Below are positions 24,307 through 35,010 of a DNA stretch of 64,000 bases, piece after piece (within the stretch, counting starts at the first letter, position 1; each line of letters begins with the position of its first letter). The stretch spans positions 1,736,001 to 1,800,000 of the forward strand of contig CM033752.1 of NCBI GenBank assembly GCA_019671005.1, read 5' to 3'. Under the pieces are notes generated by a model. That model worked only from the letters and a program-made list of their open reading frames with translations. It was not told where the DNA came from and searched no databases. The position numbers and the translations under genes were made by a program. The DNA comes from Hibiscus mutabilis (taxonomy: Eukaryota > Streptophyta > Magnoliopsida > Malvales > Malvaceae).

Positions 24307-25431
24307 TTGTTCAACACCGTTTCAAATCCTTCAACGATTTCAATGGCTTCCTCTTCTACTTCTTTCAAGCGATTCTTCAACGAGAAGATTCAGAAAAAGT
24401 TTGAAACTAATTTTTCCTTGAGAAGTTTTTGCTATGAGAAGCACTTCGACCTCAAAACAAAGACGAACAATGGCTTCCCTCCAGAAGTCATGTCAATAAT
24501 TAGCCTGCACAAATGGAGTCTGTTTTGCCAGCAACAAGGGGAGATCTATGCCACCTTCGTTCAAGAATTCTATGCGCATCTTGTGACCAAGGATTCGTCA
24601 TTCTTGATGATTAGAGGTAAATGTGTTCGTTTCGATGAAGGGTATATTAACATTATGTTTGAGTTGGATGGTGCAGGGGATGGATATTTTGAATATGCTG
24701 ATTCGATGAATGCTGCCAAGAGAAAGAGGTTGCTGGCAGATCTGTGTGAGCCTGGCACGACATGTACAATGTCATCCAAGGGGCACTATACGGTGAAGAG
24801 GTTGGCATTGAAACTCCAATGGAGAGGATGGAATCACTTCCTCAAGGCAAATTTGATGCCTACATCCCATAATGAGACTATGTCAGAAGAAAGGCTGATC
24901 CTATTGCACTTCATTGTTATGGGGCGCAAGATTAATATTGGCAAGCTTATTATTGAGGAAACTTATAAGTGTGCAGCGAAAGGTAATGGTAGTTTGTTCT
25001 CTCCCTTGTTGATTTCTAACATTTTCATGCTCCATGGTGTGCCCAAGTTTGATTCAGATAAGGGACAAATGATCAAGGGAACAATAATTACAGCTACTAT
25101 ATGGAGAAATCTCGTTGCTGCCGAGCCAAATGATAAGGGCAAAGGGAAGGCCAAAGTGCCCACGCCAAGGCCTAAAGTGTCAAAGGCCGAGCCAGCAACC
25201 ATGCTAGAAACCGTGCCAGATAGTTCACTGGCAATGTTGTCCCAAATTCACCATCGCAAGGAGATTATTCTCCAAAAGCTAGAAAAAGCTGAGGAGATCA
25301 ATGTCAAGATGTGACATTACATCCAGGCTAGGGATGTTGTAATCAGGGAGACTCTTACAAAATTATCACCTGATTTTTTGTCAGAATTTCCAGACTTCCC
25401 TGCCGAGCCCTCTACCAGCGACAATGTCATG
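24307..25431 (+). pseudogene. Athila extra ORF (env position), N-terminal part, split by the nested element
   Basis: An open frame from the ATG at 24307 (or MASSSTSF at 24343) runs 335 codons to a TGA at 25312, and the same frame stays readable to the insertion point at 25431. It matches the 'putative plant transposon protein' type: a short Ser-rich start, WSLFCQQQGEIYATFVQEFY, then FLMIRGKCVRFDEGYINIMF, WNHFLKANLMPTSH, RLILLHFIVMGRKINIGKLI, then a Lys/Pro-rich linker with KGKGKAKVPTPRPKV and a Glu/Lys coiled-coil-like tail. I see no signal peptide or membrane segment, so an envelope role is not supported. The C-terminal part resumes at 31426. Confidence 0.75.
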
Positions 25432-25436
25432 ACAGC
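25432..25436. repeat. Target-site duplication, left of nested element (ACAGC)
   Basis: It matches CCAGC at 31421-31425 in four of five bases. The extra ORF reads continuously across the junction once the insertion is ignored, which independently supports this as the integration site. Confidence 0.75.
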
Positions 25437-26972
25437 TGTTAAGTGTCTAAAAGTACTATTTATTCACCCTTTTTGTTCATATTATTGCTAGACTTAGGCT
25501 CATATTAGTTGCATAATTAGTCATTCATGCATTAATTCATGTTTCTTTCCACCGTTCAGCTTGATTACATAACTTGGTGATTTTTGTGGAAAAAGATATT
25601 GCTTTGGTGTGTTTTTGTGTGTGTGCAGAATCACTTGCCTAAACAAGGCTGGAACCAGTTACCAGGGCAGTGCATGAAGGAGATGTCGACGCAGTTGCCA
25701 GAACAATGCATGAAGGAGATGCCGAGCTAGTTGCCAGGACAATTTTTTATAAGGGATAAGATGATATGGCAGTCGAAATTGATGACTAGATAAGCCCAAG
25801 ATGACGTGGAACAAAGTTAAATCCCAAAGGATTTTGATTTCCATGAAAAGGTCAAAGAGAAATTAAATCCCAAAAAGATAGGAGAATATCTAGAAGGAAT
25901 TTAAATATAATAAAGAATTATATTCTTTTAAAGTATTTAATTCTAACTTAACTTCCTCCTCAAGAAGAATTTTGACCTAGCCATCTCCTATTTAAAGGAG
26001 ACCAAGTCGTCAAACTCAAAGGGAGCGGGGGAGAGATTTCGACAAGGGAGAGCAAGAGGGAGAGAGTTCGATTAGGAGAAAGCTTGGAGGGAGAGTTCGA
26101 TTGAGAGATTTTCCAAAGAGGGCTGATCGATTTCTTCTTCTTCTTCTTTGCTTCTATTAGATTCATGGTTTGTGGATTATTATTTGTATATCTTTTGAAC
26201 CCAACCATGAACTAACTTGATTGGTTGGGGTTATTGTGTTTTTGTGGTTGTGAGAACAATTGGATTTTGTTTAGGTAATAAGAGTTTGCACTTTCAATTC
26301 AAGGTTTGTTCATTCTTGGTTCTTAATCTTGTTTGTGGGTGAATTGGTAGAGGATCTCATGAATCTATATATTCATCTAATACCGGGAGATTTAGATTCA
26401 AGAAACAAATGAGCATGGTCTTTATTCAATCTATTGATGGTGAAGATTAATCCGGCTTAGGAATAAGTTAAGGATTTCAACGGCTAAGAGAAGCGCAAGA
26501 TTGGTTGTTGTTCACATTTGATTCACGCAGGGATGTATTGTCAAGGTATGCACAACTAGCTAGAGTTTTGACTTAGGGATAAGAAGAAACCATTGAAGAA
26601 CGCTCTGCCGAACCTTGAAGTTGCTGCCCAAGTAGTTGCCCAGGCAACCGTTCGATTAGTTGCCAAGGCAACCCAGTTGCGCAAGTTGCCACGGCAACTG
26701 AGTTGCCCTTGCACTCTTTTGCCAAGACGATCCAATTGGCTATCACTTATCAACTCACGATACCCTGGCCTACTCTCTCTTATTTGATTTCATCTATTCT
26801 TTTAGTTTATTGCTTTTACTTTACTCGTTAAAATCAGCTCCTACTATCAATTGTGTTTTTACTTTTATAGTGCGATAACTAAAGCAAAGTGGCCCAAACC
26901 AATCCCTGTGGAGACGATACTCGTATCACTTTATTACTTGCACCGTTTGTGTAGCACTTATTACGCACAACA
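25437..26972 (+). repeat. Nested element 5' LTR, 1536 bp
   Basis: Starts TGTTAAGTGTC, ends ACAACA, and is near-identical by eye to 29870-31420. It contains a TATA-like TATTTAA (25989-25995) and clustered TTGCC/GGCAA words near 25660-25745 and 26620-26715. Confidence 0.92.
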
Positions 26973-26978
26973 AGTTTT

Positions 26979-26995
26979 TGGCGCCGTTGCCGGGC
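26979..26995 (+). other. Nested element primer-binding site
   Basis: TGGCGCCGTTGCCGGGC, the tRNA-Asp type site, 6 bp after the LTR as in the host Athila. Only the last base differs from the host copy. Confidence 0.88.
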
Positions 26996-27114
26996 ATTGG
27001 CAATTGGTGTTAGTTGTTTTTCTTATTGCATTTTTCTTATTAGTTTTACTAACTTTTCTTTTTGTTTGTTCTATCAAAAAAAATCAGGTGCGCTACAAGT
27101 TAAGGGACATCAAC

Positions 27115-27907
27115 ATGTCGGGAAATAAAAGCCGATCTATTCGAGAGTTGATGTGGGAAGATAGAAATCAATATACTCAAGAATTTCTTACACCCTTCGA
27201 TGATTACCCATACCAACCGAGAAAAGCCCAAAGAGCCTATACCGTGGAAAAATATTATGCTATGTGTGGAGAACATCATGTGTTTGAAAATTGACCTCAC
27301 ATTTTCGGTGGATATGACTACATGGAGGACCATAGATGGAACCAATGGCAAAATTCACCATGTTATGATCAAAACACTCAAAAAAAACATTTACCATGAC
27401 AATTTTGTTGCAGTAACAGATATGCCATGGCAATATAGTCATTTTCAAGAGCAATAAAATTCCTTGGAGGAAACGTTGCTAGCTTTCTTGGCTAGACTTG
27501 ACGGATCAATTGAAGAGATTCGAGAGCTATCAAATAAAATGGATGCAAGGATAGCTCAATGGGATGCAACCTTGGGAGATTCAGAAGATCAATTGAGGAG
27601 ATCCACATATGCCTTGGATAACATGCACCAACAATCCCTTCCTGGGGATACTGACGTCTCAAGGCAAGAGGATAAGATGCAATGCAAAGAGAGGTCCCCG
27701 ATGTGTGAGGATCAACTAAAACCTCCAAGCCAAGAGCCTGCCAATGAGAAAGACTGCCCAACACATGATGAGACTGAGCAACAAATTGTCTCGGCAATGA
27801 TTGAGGAGACTGAACAGAGCAATGCCGCGACAACACTCAGTGAAGCTGAAAACAACAATACTACAACAAATTCTGAGGAACCCGATCCCAAAAGGTTACA
27901 ACGTTGA
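27115..27907 (+). pseudogene. Nested element leader ORF, gag position, unrecognised
   Basis: It starts MSGNKSRSIRELMWEDRN in good context after the PBS. A stop (27291) and frame changes follow, then a second open stretch from 27464 with LLAFLARLDGSIEEIREL and a long acidic, Glu/Gln/Thr-rich tail. No capsid hallmark or zinc knuckle is visible, so it may be a rearranged N- or C-terminal gag part. The first half is Tyr/Arg-rich and the second looks coiled-coil-like. Confidence 0.45.
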
Positions 27908-27957
27908 TGTTGAAGCAGGAATTTGTAGATTGCTCTCATCTACAGTTGCCATAGCAA

Positions 27958-28536
27958 ATGCACAACCACATGCAAGATCAACGATATGATAATACTTTGC
28001 CAATGGAATATAAGCATGTAATGGTTGAACCTTTCGAATTCTTTAAAAACTCACCTCGTACATTGCAGGTATGTCTTGAGGAACCGATGTTGGTAGATTT
28101 GAAGCCATCAAAATCTCTACTGATGGAGATGTTTGAGAGGCCAAAAGAAAACAGTGTTTGGACTCGTGAAGCTTTTCAGAATATTGGTTTTTGCCTTGAC
28201 TTACAACAAATTTTGGCAACTGATTGCCACGGCAATTGGCTTGAGCAGCAATTACTGCGACAACAAATGATACATCCAACCATGATAGAAGTCGACAAGA
28301 ATGAGGTAATTGAATGGTTGGGAAAGGATATAATTTTTCCTATTAATATATTTGTGCCTTCAGGAACAGTAGCAAGGTGGAGGGCATGCATGGACTACAA
28401 GGGGACACGGAAGAAAGACACATCCACCATGGTAACGCAAAGTAGAGTAGTTGCGAGCATATTAGCCCAACTCTTTTTGGGCAATATTATCACTCGATGG
28501 AGGGTACGAATGGACTATAAGAAGTATCAAAAATGA
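27958..28536 (+). pseudogene. Nested element pol remnant with duplicated RT start motif
   Basis: An open frame of 192 codons. It contains FELKPSKSLL-like DLKPSKSLL, then IEVDKNEVIEWLGKDIIFPI, the equivalent of the RT entry segment seen in the host element at 20980-21050, then VARWRACMDYKG, a form of the RT phrase WRVCMDYRR. A second RWRVRMDYKK occurs 36 codons later. The rest of RT, including the catalytic YMDD/FMDD block, RNase H and integrase, is absent, so the pol gene was internally deleted. Confidence 0.65.
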
Positions 28537-28749
28537 CCCTCCCCCAGTTTTCTCGGATATACAGTAACCTTAGAAGATGCATGAAATATGCTCTTTCTAA
28601 GAATTTTTAATTTTTGTTTTTAATTTTTGGAACTTTATTTTATTTATTTATTTTCTTTCTTTATTTTTGGAATTTTAGGAGATATTTATCTTATTTTTCT
28701 TCATTATCTTTAGTTTCTAGGTTTTTTTTGTTTTCTTTTCTTTTCCACA

Positions 28750-29046
28750 ACAAGACTCACAACCACCATGCTAAGGAAATTCACTGTCGACTACTTGCCA
28801 CGACAACCGCAATAGAGGATGCCCCTGCAACTACCTCAGTAGTTGCCACAGCAACAGAAACTAGCGATGCCCAGGCAACAACAATGGCTTCGGCAACTAC
28901 TGAAGCCGAGGCAAGTGAACCTGTCTCAGAAAACATGGATTAAATCAAAGCAATTCTATTCACGCGGTACCAGTCATGAGTATTCAACCACCGACCAAAA
29001 AATGAATCACGCAAACGGCACGAAGAAAACTTATCACTCGAGGTGA
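28750..29046 (+). pseudogene. Short Gln/Pro-rich coding remnant in nested element
   Basis: A reading frame with one stop near 28815 is dominated by Q, P, L and R (for example PQQQKLAMPRQQQWLRQL) and ends at 29046 before an AT-rich spacer. The composition comes from repeated TTGCCACNNCAAC words rather than an obvious protein constraint. Function unknown; it may be the end of the extra-ORF region. Confidence 0.3.
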
Positions 29047-29449
29047 CGACCTCTCCGACTAACTCATTTCATTTAGTTTCTTTTAAATTTTGTTTCACTT
29101 TTACATGCATTGAGGACAATGCTTCTTTCGAGTTTAGGGGGTGTTGGTTTCTAGTTAGTTTCATGTTTAGTTGCATTCATCTTTAGCAATCACATATAGG
29201 TTGCATATGTTACTTTCCATGCCTTTAATTGGATTTAATTGATTAAGACTTGTTGAATATCCAATGATGAATTTTTGTCACTGCACTTAATTGAAAGAAC
29301 CTTTAATTTTAGGATTGCTTGAAAAGAACTTAGAATTTTACTATGACGCTGATTTTTTTTACACGGTTGCGGCTTGTTGATTCAAAGAAACTTAGTGAAC
29401 TTAGGTTGCTTAAAATTTGGGTAAATTTAAAATTGAAAATTAAAAGTTA

Positions 29450-29580
29450 ATTTCTTGCTAGAGTTACCCGAAACTGGCTCTAGTAGTAAATGCACTTTCT
29501 TGCTAGAGGTGCCCGAAACTGGCTCTAGTAGTTAATGCACATTAAAGAATCGCTAGAGGTGCCCGAAATTGGCTCTAGTG
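29450..29580 (+). repeat. Three tandem stem-loop units near the nested 3' LTR
   Basis: Three copies of about 45-50 bp, each with TGCTAGAG (or CGCTAGAG), a GTGCCCGAAACTGG-like loop and CTCTAGTA, starting near 29455, 29501 and 29550. CTAGAG and CTCTAG can pair, so each copy can form a hairpin in the RNA. Confidence 0.75.
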
Positions 29581-29856
29581 AAAATAAAAAATAAATGCCC
29601 CGGTAATTAAATTGATAGAAGCCTATTGTTCACATAGAATCTTGAAAATCAACTTGTACACAACTATGCACACACATTGTCACAAGCATTATAGTTTGAT
29701 TCCGGGTAGTTTTTGTGCTATCCAAAAAATTAAAAGGTGATCATACTTTATGCTACGGTTCCGAGGTTTGAATTCAAATTTGAAGCATGTCTTTGATGAT
29801 AAAAGTCTTGGCAGGTAATTTTTAGTTTTGCATTGCTTGAGGACAAGTAATAGTTC

Positions 29857-29869
29857 GAGTTTGGGGGTG
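29857..29869 (+). other. Nested element polypurine tract
   Basis: GAGTTTGGGGGTG directly precedes the 3' LTR start TGTTAAG. A similar tract, GAGTTTAGGGGGTG, lies at 29130-29143, also after a GAGGACAA block. Confidence 0.85.
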
Positions 29870-31420
29870 TGTTAAGTATCTAAAAGTACTATTTTATTCA
29901 TCATTTTTGTTCATATTATTGCTAGACTTAGGCTCATATTAGTTGCATAATTAGTCATTCATGCATTAATTCATGTTTCTTTCCACCGTTGAGCTTGATT
30001 ACATAACTTGGTGATTTTTGTGGAAAAAGATATTGCTTTGGTCTGTTTTTGTGTATGTGTAGAATCACTTGCCTAAACAAGGCTGGAACCAGTTGCCAGG
30101 GCAGTGCATGAAGAAGATGCCGACGCAGTTGCCAGGACAATGCATGAAGGAGATGCCGAGCTAGTTGCCAGGGCAATTTTCGATAAGGGATAAGATGATA
30201 TGGCAGTCGAAATTGATGACTAGATAAGCCCAAGATGACGTGGAGCAAAGTTAAATCCCAAAGGAGTTTGATTTCCATGAAAAGGTCAAGGAGAAATTAA
30301 ATCCCAAAAAGATAGGAGAAGATCTAGAAGGAATTTAAATATAATAAAAAATTATATTCTTTTAAAGTATTTAATTCTAACTTAACTTCCTCCTCAAGAA
30401 TGATTTTGACCTAGCCATCTCCTATTTAAAGGAGACCAAGCCGTCAAACTCAAAGGGAGCAAGGGAGAGATTTCAACAAGAGAGAGCAAGGGGGAGAGAG
30501 CTTGAAGAAATAGTTCGATTGAGAGATTTTCCAAAGAGGGCTGATCGATTCCTTCTTCTTCTTCTTTGCTTCCATTAGATTCATGGTTTGGGGATTATTC
30601 TTTATATATCTTTTGAACGCAACCATGAACTAACTTGATTGGTTGGGGTTATTGTGTTTTTGTGGTTGTGAGAACAATTGGATTTTGTTTAGGTAATAAG
30701 AGTTTGCACTTTCAATTCAAGGTTTGTTCATTCTTGGTTCTTAATCTTGTTTGTGGGTGAATTGGGAGAAGATCTCATAAATCTATATATTTATCTAATA
30801 TCGGGAGAGCTAGATTCAAGAAACGAATGAGCATGGTCTTTATTCAATCTATTGATGGTGAATATTAATCCGGCTTAGGAATAAGTTAAGGATTTCAACG
30901 GCTAAGAGGAGCGCAAGATTGGTTGTTGTTCACCTTTGATTCACGCAGAGATGTATTGTCAAGGCATGCACAACTAGCTAGAGTTTCGACTTAGGGATAA
31001 GAAGAAACCATTGGAGAATGCTCTGCCAAACCTTGAAGTTGCTGCCCAATCGCCCAAGCAGTTGCCCAGGCAACCGTTTGATTAGTTGCCAAGGCAATCC
31101 AGCTGCGCAAGTTTCCACGACAACTGAGTTGCCCTTGCACTCTTTTACCAAGACGATCCAATTGGCTATCACTCCTCAACTCACGATACCCTAGCCTACT
31201 CTCTCTTATTTGATTTCATCTATTCTTTTAGTTTATTGCTTTTACTTTACTCGTTAAAATTAGCTCATACTATCAATTGTGTTTTTACTTTTACAGTGCG
31301 ATAACTAAAGCAAAGTGGCCCAAACCAATCCATGTGGAGACGATACTCGATACTCGTATCACTTTGTTACTTGCGACGTGTATATTTGCACCATTTGCGT
31401 AGCACTTATTACGCGAAACA
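29870..31420 (+). repeat. Nested element 3' LTR, 1551 bp
   Basis: Starts TGTTAAGTATC and ends GAAACA. It aligns with 25437-26972 with scattered substitutions and small indels, including a few bases duplicated near the end (CTCGATACTCG). Confidence 0.92.
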
Positions 31421-31425
31421 CCAGC

Positions 31426-31768
31426 TAGTCAAGTTCATACCCCATCCAATGCCACAGTCTCATTGTTTCCAGTTCAAGTTGAGTCTATCAGTTCTGATTC
31501 TTCATCAGAATCCAAGGAAACCAAAGCCAAGTCTTCCAAAGCCAAGTCGCTAGTGACACCTGCTATATATGCTTCATCTGATGCCACTGATGCACCGGCC
31601 GCATCGAAGCCTGCCAAGAAAAAGGAGGAAGTTGGAGTCTTCACTGTCGTTTCAAAACCGAGCCTGAAAAGAAAGAAGTACGTGGCCCTTGATCGTAGGC
31701 CATTTGTGAGAAGAAAGACTCGTGCCGCACGAGAAATAGTCTCCGAATGGGAGTCCTCTTCTATGTAA
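31426..31768 (+). pseudogene. Athila extra ORF, C-terminal part
   Basis: It resumes the frame of 24307-25431 on the far side of the nested element and ends at TAA (31766). It is rich in Ser, Lys and Ala (SSDSSSESKETKAKSSKAKS), then ends with basic blocks SLKRKKYVALDRR and RRKTRAAREIV, which could act as nuclear-localisation or nucleic-acid-binding tails. The separation is purely due to the insertion. Confidence 0.72.
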
Positions 31769-32818
31769 ACTTATTTACATTTCATTTTATTGCATTTACA
31801 TGATCATGTGTTGTTTCATGCATTGGGGACAATGCACATCTTGGGTTTGGGGTGTGCATTTTCTCATATTTATGCCATGCCATACCATACATTTCATGTT
31901 TAAATTCTGTTGCCATGCCATTTAGGTCAGTTAGATAGATGCATACCGAACCATTAGAAAAAAGGAAAAGAAAATTTTACCTTGGTTTAATCTTGAAAAA
32001 TGTTAACATTGTTAGGCAAGTTTAATTTGATATAGGTGTCTGTCCAATGAGGAAATTTTAATCTTTAGTTGTCATGCCATGCTAGCAGAGTAGTATGCCA
32101 GGTTAGCTTGGCAATTGATCTCTAGTTTAGGGAACTGAAACTTCAGTTTACACATAGTATGTATCTAGTTCCTTAGCAAACTTAGACTTTTTGAAACTAT
32201 GCTTAGATTTTTTTTAAAAAGATCAAAGGATGCCGGGGGTAAAAGAAACTAATAAGGCAGCAATGTTCTGCCAGGGCAATGAAAATAAATAAACTCCCCT
32301 CTACCTAGGGATATTAAGTTACTTGGGGCTTCATGGTTTGCTCTCTCTTAGTTCTCAAGTACAAAACATTAGAGTATGAGTTGAAGAGAAAACCTAGTGA
32401 TATCTAGATTAAGGTGGGGATTCATGGTATGCTCCCTCTTATCTCTCACGCTAAATACTGTCACGAAGCAAGCTTAAATTAATGCCAACAGAAACCCTTG
32501 GCAAGAAAAAAATGATAAAAATAAGAAACTGAGTTTAGATAGTAAAATTGGCTAAGGGAGTGAAATGATACTTGACGCATATTGCCTACACATCATGCAC
32601 TCTTCATGAACTTAGACTAGAGTTATATTGCTGCACTTGAATTACTACATGTTTGGCATTATTGCACTGAGATACTGAGGACAGAAATAAAGCCAAATTC
32701 TGCTTGCCAGCACATGTTGGCATTCAACCAAAATTTTGTCGAGGTAAAATTTTTACAGTTTTTGTTTTTATTTTGATTGCATTAGTTGAGGAAAAGCAAT
32801 GAGTTAGGTTTGGGGGTG
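31769..32818 (+). other. Athila 3' spacer and polypurine tract
   Basis: Non-coding. A tract GGGTTTGGGGTG at 31843-31854 follows GCATTGGGGACAATGC, and the functional tract AGGTTTGGGGGTG lies at 32807-32818 against the LTR. 32325-32460 holds two copies of GGGG(C/A)TTCATGGT(T/A)TGCTC about 88 bp apart. TGCCA words continue throughout. Confidence 0.7.
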
Positions 32819-34426
32819 TGTTACCTCTCCAAAAGTATTGTTTTTAATGCCAATCTTACAATGCTTTTGCTTGTTTTTAGGTACATTTAGTTATGTTAGG
32901 ATGTTAAAACCATGCATTTGCATAAGGAGTTTAGAATTCTGTCTATGCCAGTGTGAAGGGTTGTTTTGTTGGCAATTTTACAGGTTTGGCATAGGATTTG
33001 GCCCAGAAAAGCAACATAGGAATGAATGCCAGAGAGAATGCCGGGTGTTGTTGGCACAGATGGACCAAACAATGCCAAGCACCGGTTGGCAGAAAAGTGA
33101 ACTTGATGCCATGCCAATAGGCTGTTGGACCCCAAAAAATAGGATAAGATCAGGCTCCGAAAATATAGCAATTGGATCAATCTCTGAAAAAATAGCGGAT
33201 AAGATGGTGCCAAGAGTGGTTGGCAGATCCATGCCAAGCTTGGACGCCAAGGCAGCGTCGGCAGTATGACGTCAGCACTAACCTGATCAGCTCTTATTCA
33301 AATTGGGATAAGATTATTATCTCTTATCCCTTTAGCATTTGAAATTCAAATGAGGAGCTTATCTTATCCCTTCCTTGCGCGCCTATTTAAACACTAACCA
33401 AAGAGGATCTTGAGGAGCGATTCATAGACGATCGGATTGAGGAGTTGGTGTGCAACGATTGACAACTAGCTGCACCTTGGAAGGGTGGTTTGACCAGCTT
33501 GGCCGAGAAGCCTAAATCTTGAAGTTCTGCATCGAGAGACCCTTTCTAGCCCATTTTCTCTTTCAAGTTATTTTATTTTGTTTTAAATGATGATGTACTT
33601 GGGAAACGTTTTTGGTTTTTTGGTTAAGTTCCTTATCATGAACTAATTTCATAGTCGGTGGGGGATGTTTGTGTTGAACGCTATTTTATGTTTTAGATTT
33701 TAATAATAAATCTGCCTTGGCAATGTTTTATCTATTCGGCATACTTTAATGCTTTCTAAATACTATGCCAAGCGAGAGCTGGAACTGTAAGCCTATTGCT
33801 CCTCAATATCTTAATAGACTTGGGGTGGCAACGATTAAGTTGTTGAATACTGAGGAGAGAAGCTTCAAGAGAAGTCGTTCAAGTAGTTGAACTTACTTCG
33901 GGAGTGAAATCTACCCCTTAGGAGTATAGATTGGATCGTAATCAAATTGATTTATTTAAAAGCATGCACTATAGAGATATAGGGGTTTTTACATGATCAA
34001 TTTAGGGCAATGGCCATCGAGAGAGGCTTTGCTAATTTTGAATCTGCTCGACAAACAATGCCAAGACAGGTTGTTATTAAAGGCTGAAACGGCATGAATA
34101 GCGTGAAAACCAGGCATTCCCTGCCAATGCTCATCATTCATTAAAGCATCTTCCTTGCCAACATCTTTACTCTACTTTTATTTCTTTTCTATTCAATTAT
34201 TTCCAAAACCAACTTCAAAACAAAATAATTTTTTCTTAAGGCAAGTAACAATCAAAGACAATTGAATTCCAAGTCAATCTCTGTGGGATCGATACTTAGC
34301 TTAACTGTTGTATTACTTGCAGACCGTGTATACTTGCACGCAAAAGACTCATCTTGGCACTGTTTTATAATTTCCCCATACACATCTTCTGACCCATTTT
34401 GCCAGCATTCACTTAAAGAGTCTACA
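32819..34426 (+). repeat. Athila 3' LTR, 1608 bp
   Basis: TGTTACCTCTCC...TCTACA. It matches 16487-18072, with several C/T differences typical of methylated DNA decay and a 21-bp block (around 33235-33258) missing from the 5' copy. The open frame at 32838-33269 is only LTR sequence, not a gene. Confidence 0.95.
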
Positions 34427-34431
34427 TGATG
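34427..34431. repeat. Target-site duplication TGATG, right of Athila
   Basis: Identical to 16482-16486. Confidence 0.93.
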
Positions 34432-35010
34432 TAGTTTAATTATATTTCTTTTTTTGAGGTTTAGTTTAATTATATTTCCCTATGAATTCCAATGTATAAA
34501 ATATAATATCATCATCTACCATCTTTCCTGAGAACAAACACCTTTAGTCTTAATTGAAAAGTATCCGTGTAATAACAAAATATAATATATTTAAATGTAA
34601 AAATAGATTTAGATTTTAAAATCGATATTATTATAAAGACAACTATAAGCTTAGAACCAGAATCATAAAGCAAAGACATCATGATCTTATAATTTTTCAA
34701 TTTAGAATAATAGACATTAGCCATAGTGAATATTTATGCTAGGTATATGCTTTTGTAGTATTCTTTTATCATGTTATTTTGTCGCTTTGTTTTATTTATA
34801 TTATCATACACATATATCAACTCGAGTCATATAAATAGTTGTACTGTCCATCACGATTAGAAATATTTATATGCCAATAGTGTTAATGAGATTTTAGTTG
34901 TGTCGGTGAATGTTGAGTTATAATTTTTTGTGTTAGTTCGATTCTCTCGTCATTAACCTTTGTAATAGTGTTGTAATCTATTTTTTTGTTAAATTGCAGA
35001 ATTGTTAGAG

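Larger units (their letters stand above)
25437..31420 (+). mobile_element. Nested non-autonomous Athila-related element, 6.0 kb
   Basis: It has LTRs 25437-26972 and 29870-31420, a tRNA-Asp PBS, an internal region of only 2.9 kb and a GGGGGTG polypurine tract. LTR starts of host and guest are related (both TGTTA..., then TCTAAAAGTACT), so this is a sister family inserted in the same orientation. It lacks protease, RNase H and integrase and keeps only fragments around the RT start, so it would have to be moved by proteins of a relative. The flanking duplication is ACAGC/CCAGC. Confidence 0.9.
16487..34426 (+). mobile_element. Athila-lineage Ty3/gypsy retrotransposon, 17.9 kb, with a nested element
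   Basis: Complete order: 5' LTR, PBS, gag, protease, RT, RNase H, integrase, long spacer, extra ORF in the env position, spacer, polypurine tract and 3' LTR, flanked by TGATG. The gag phrases, the protease phrase INLMP and the tRNA-Asp-type PBS are characteristic of Athila. Every reading frame is broken by stops or frameshifts, so it is non-autonomous now. A 6-kb related element (25437-31420) interrupts the extra ORF; without it the length is about 11.95 kb, normal for Athila. The whole element is strikingly enriched in TGCCA (see findings). Confidence 0.95.

Noticed and set aside
24307..25314. A 335-codon ORF as an independent host gene
   Set aside because: It lies between Athila pol and 3' LTR, matches the extra-ORF type of such elements, and continues in frame beyond the nested insertion.
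32838..33269. 143-codon ORF in the Athila 3' LTR, with a shorter counterpart at 16515-16811
   Set aside because: Entirely inside the LTR and not maintained in the 5' copy; no known domain.
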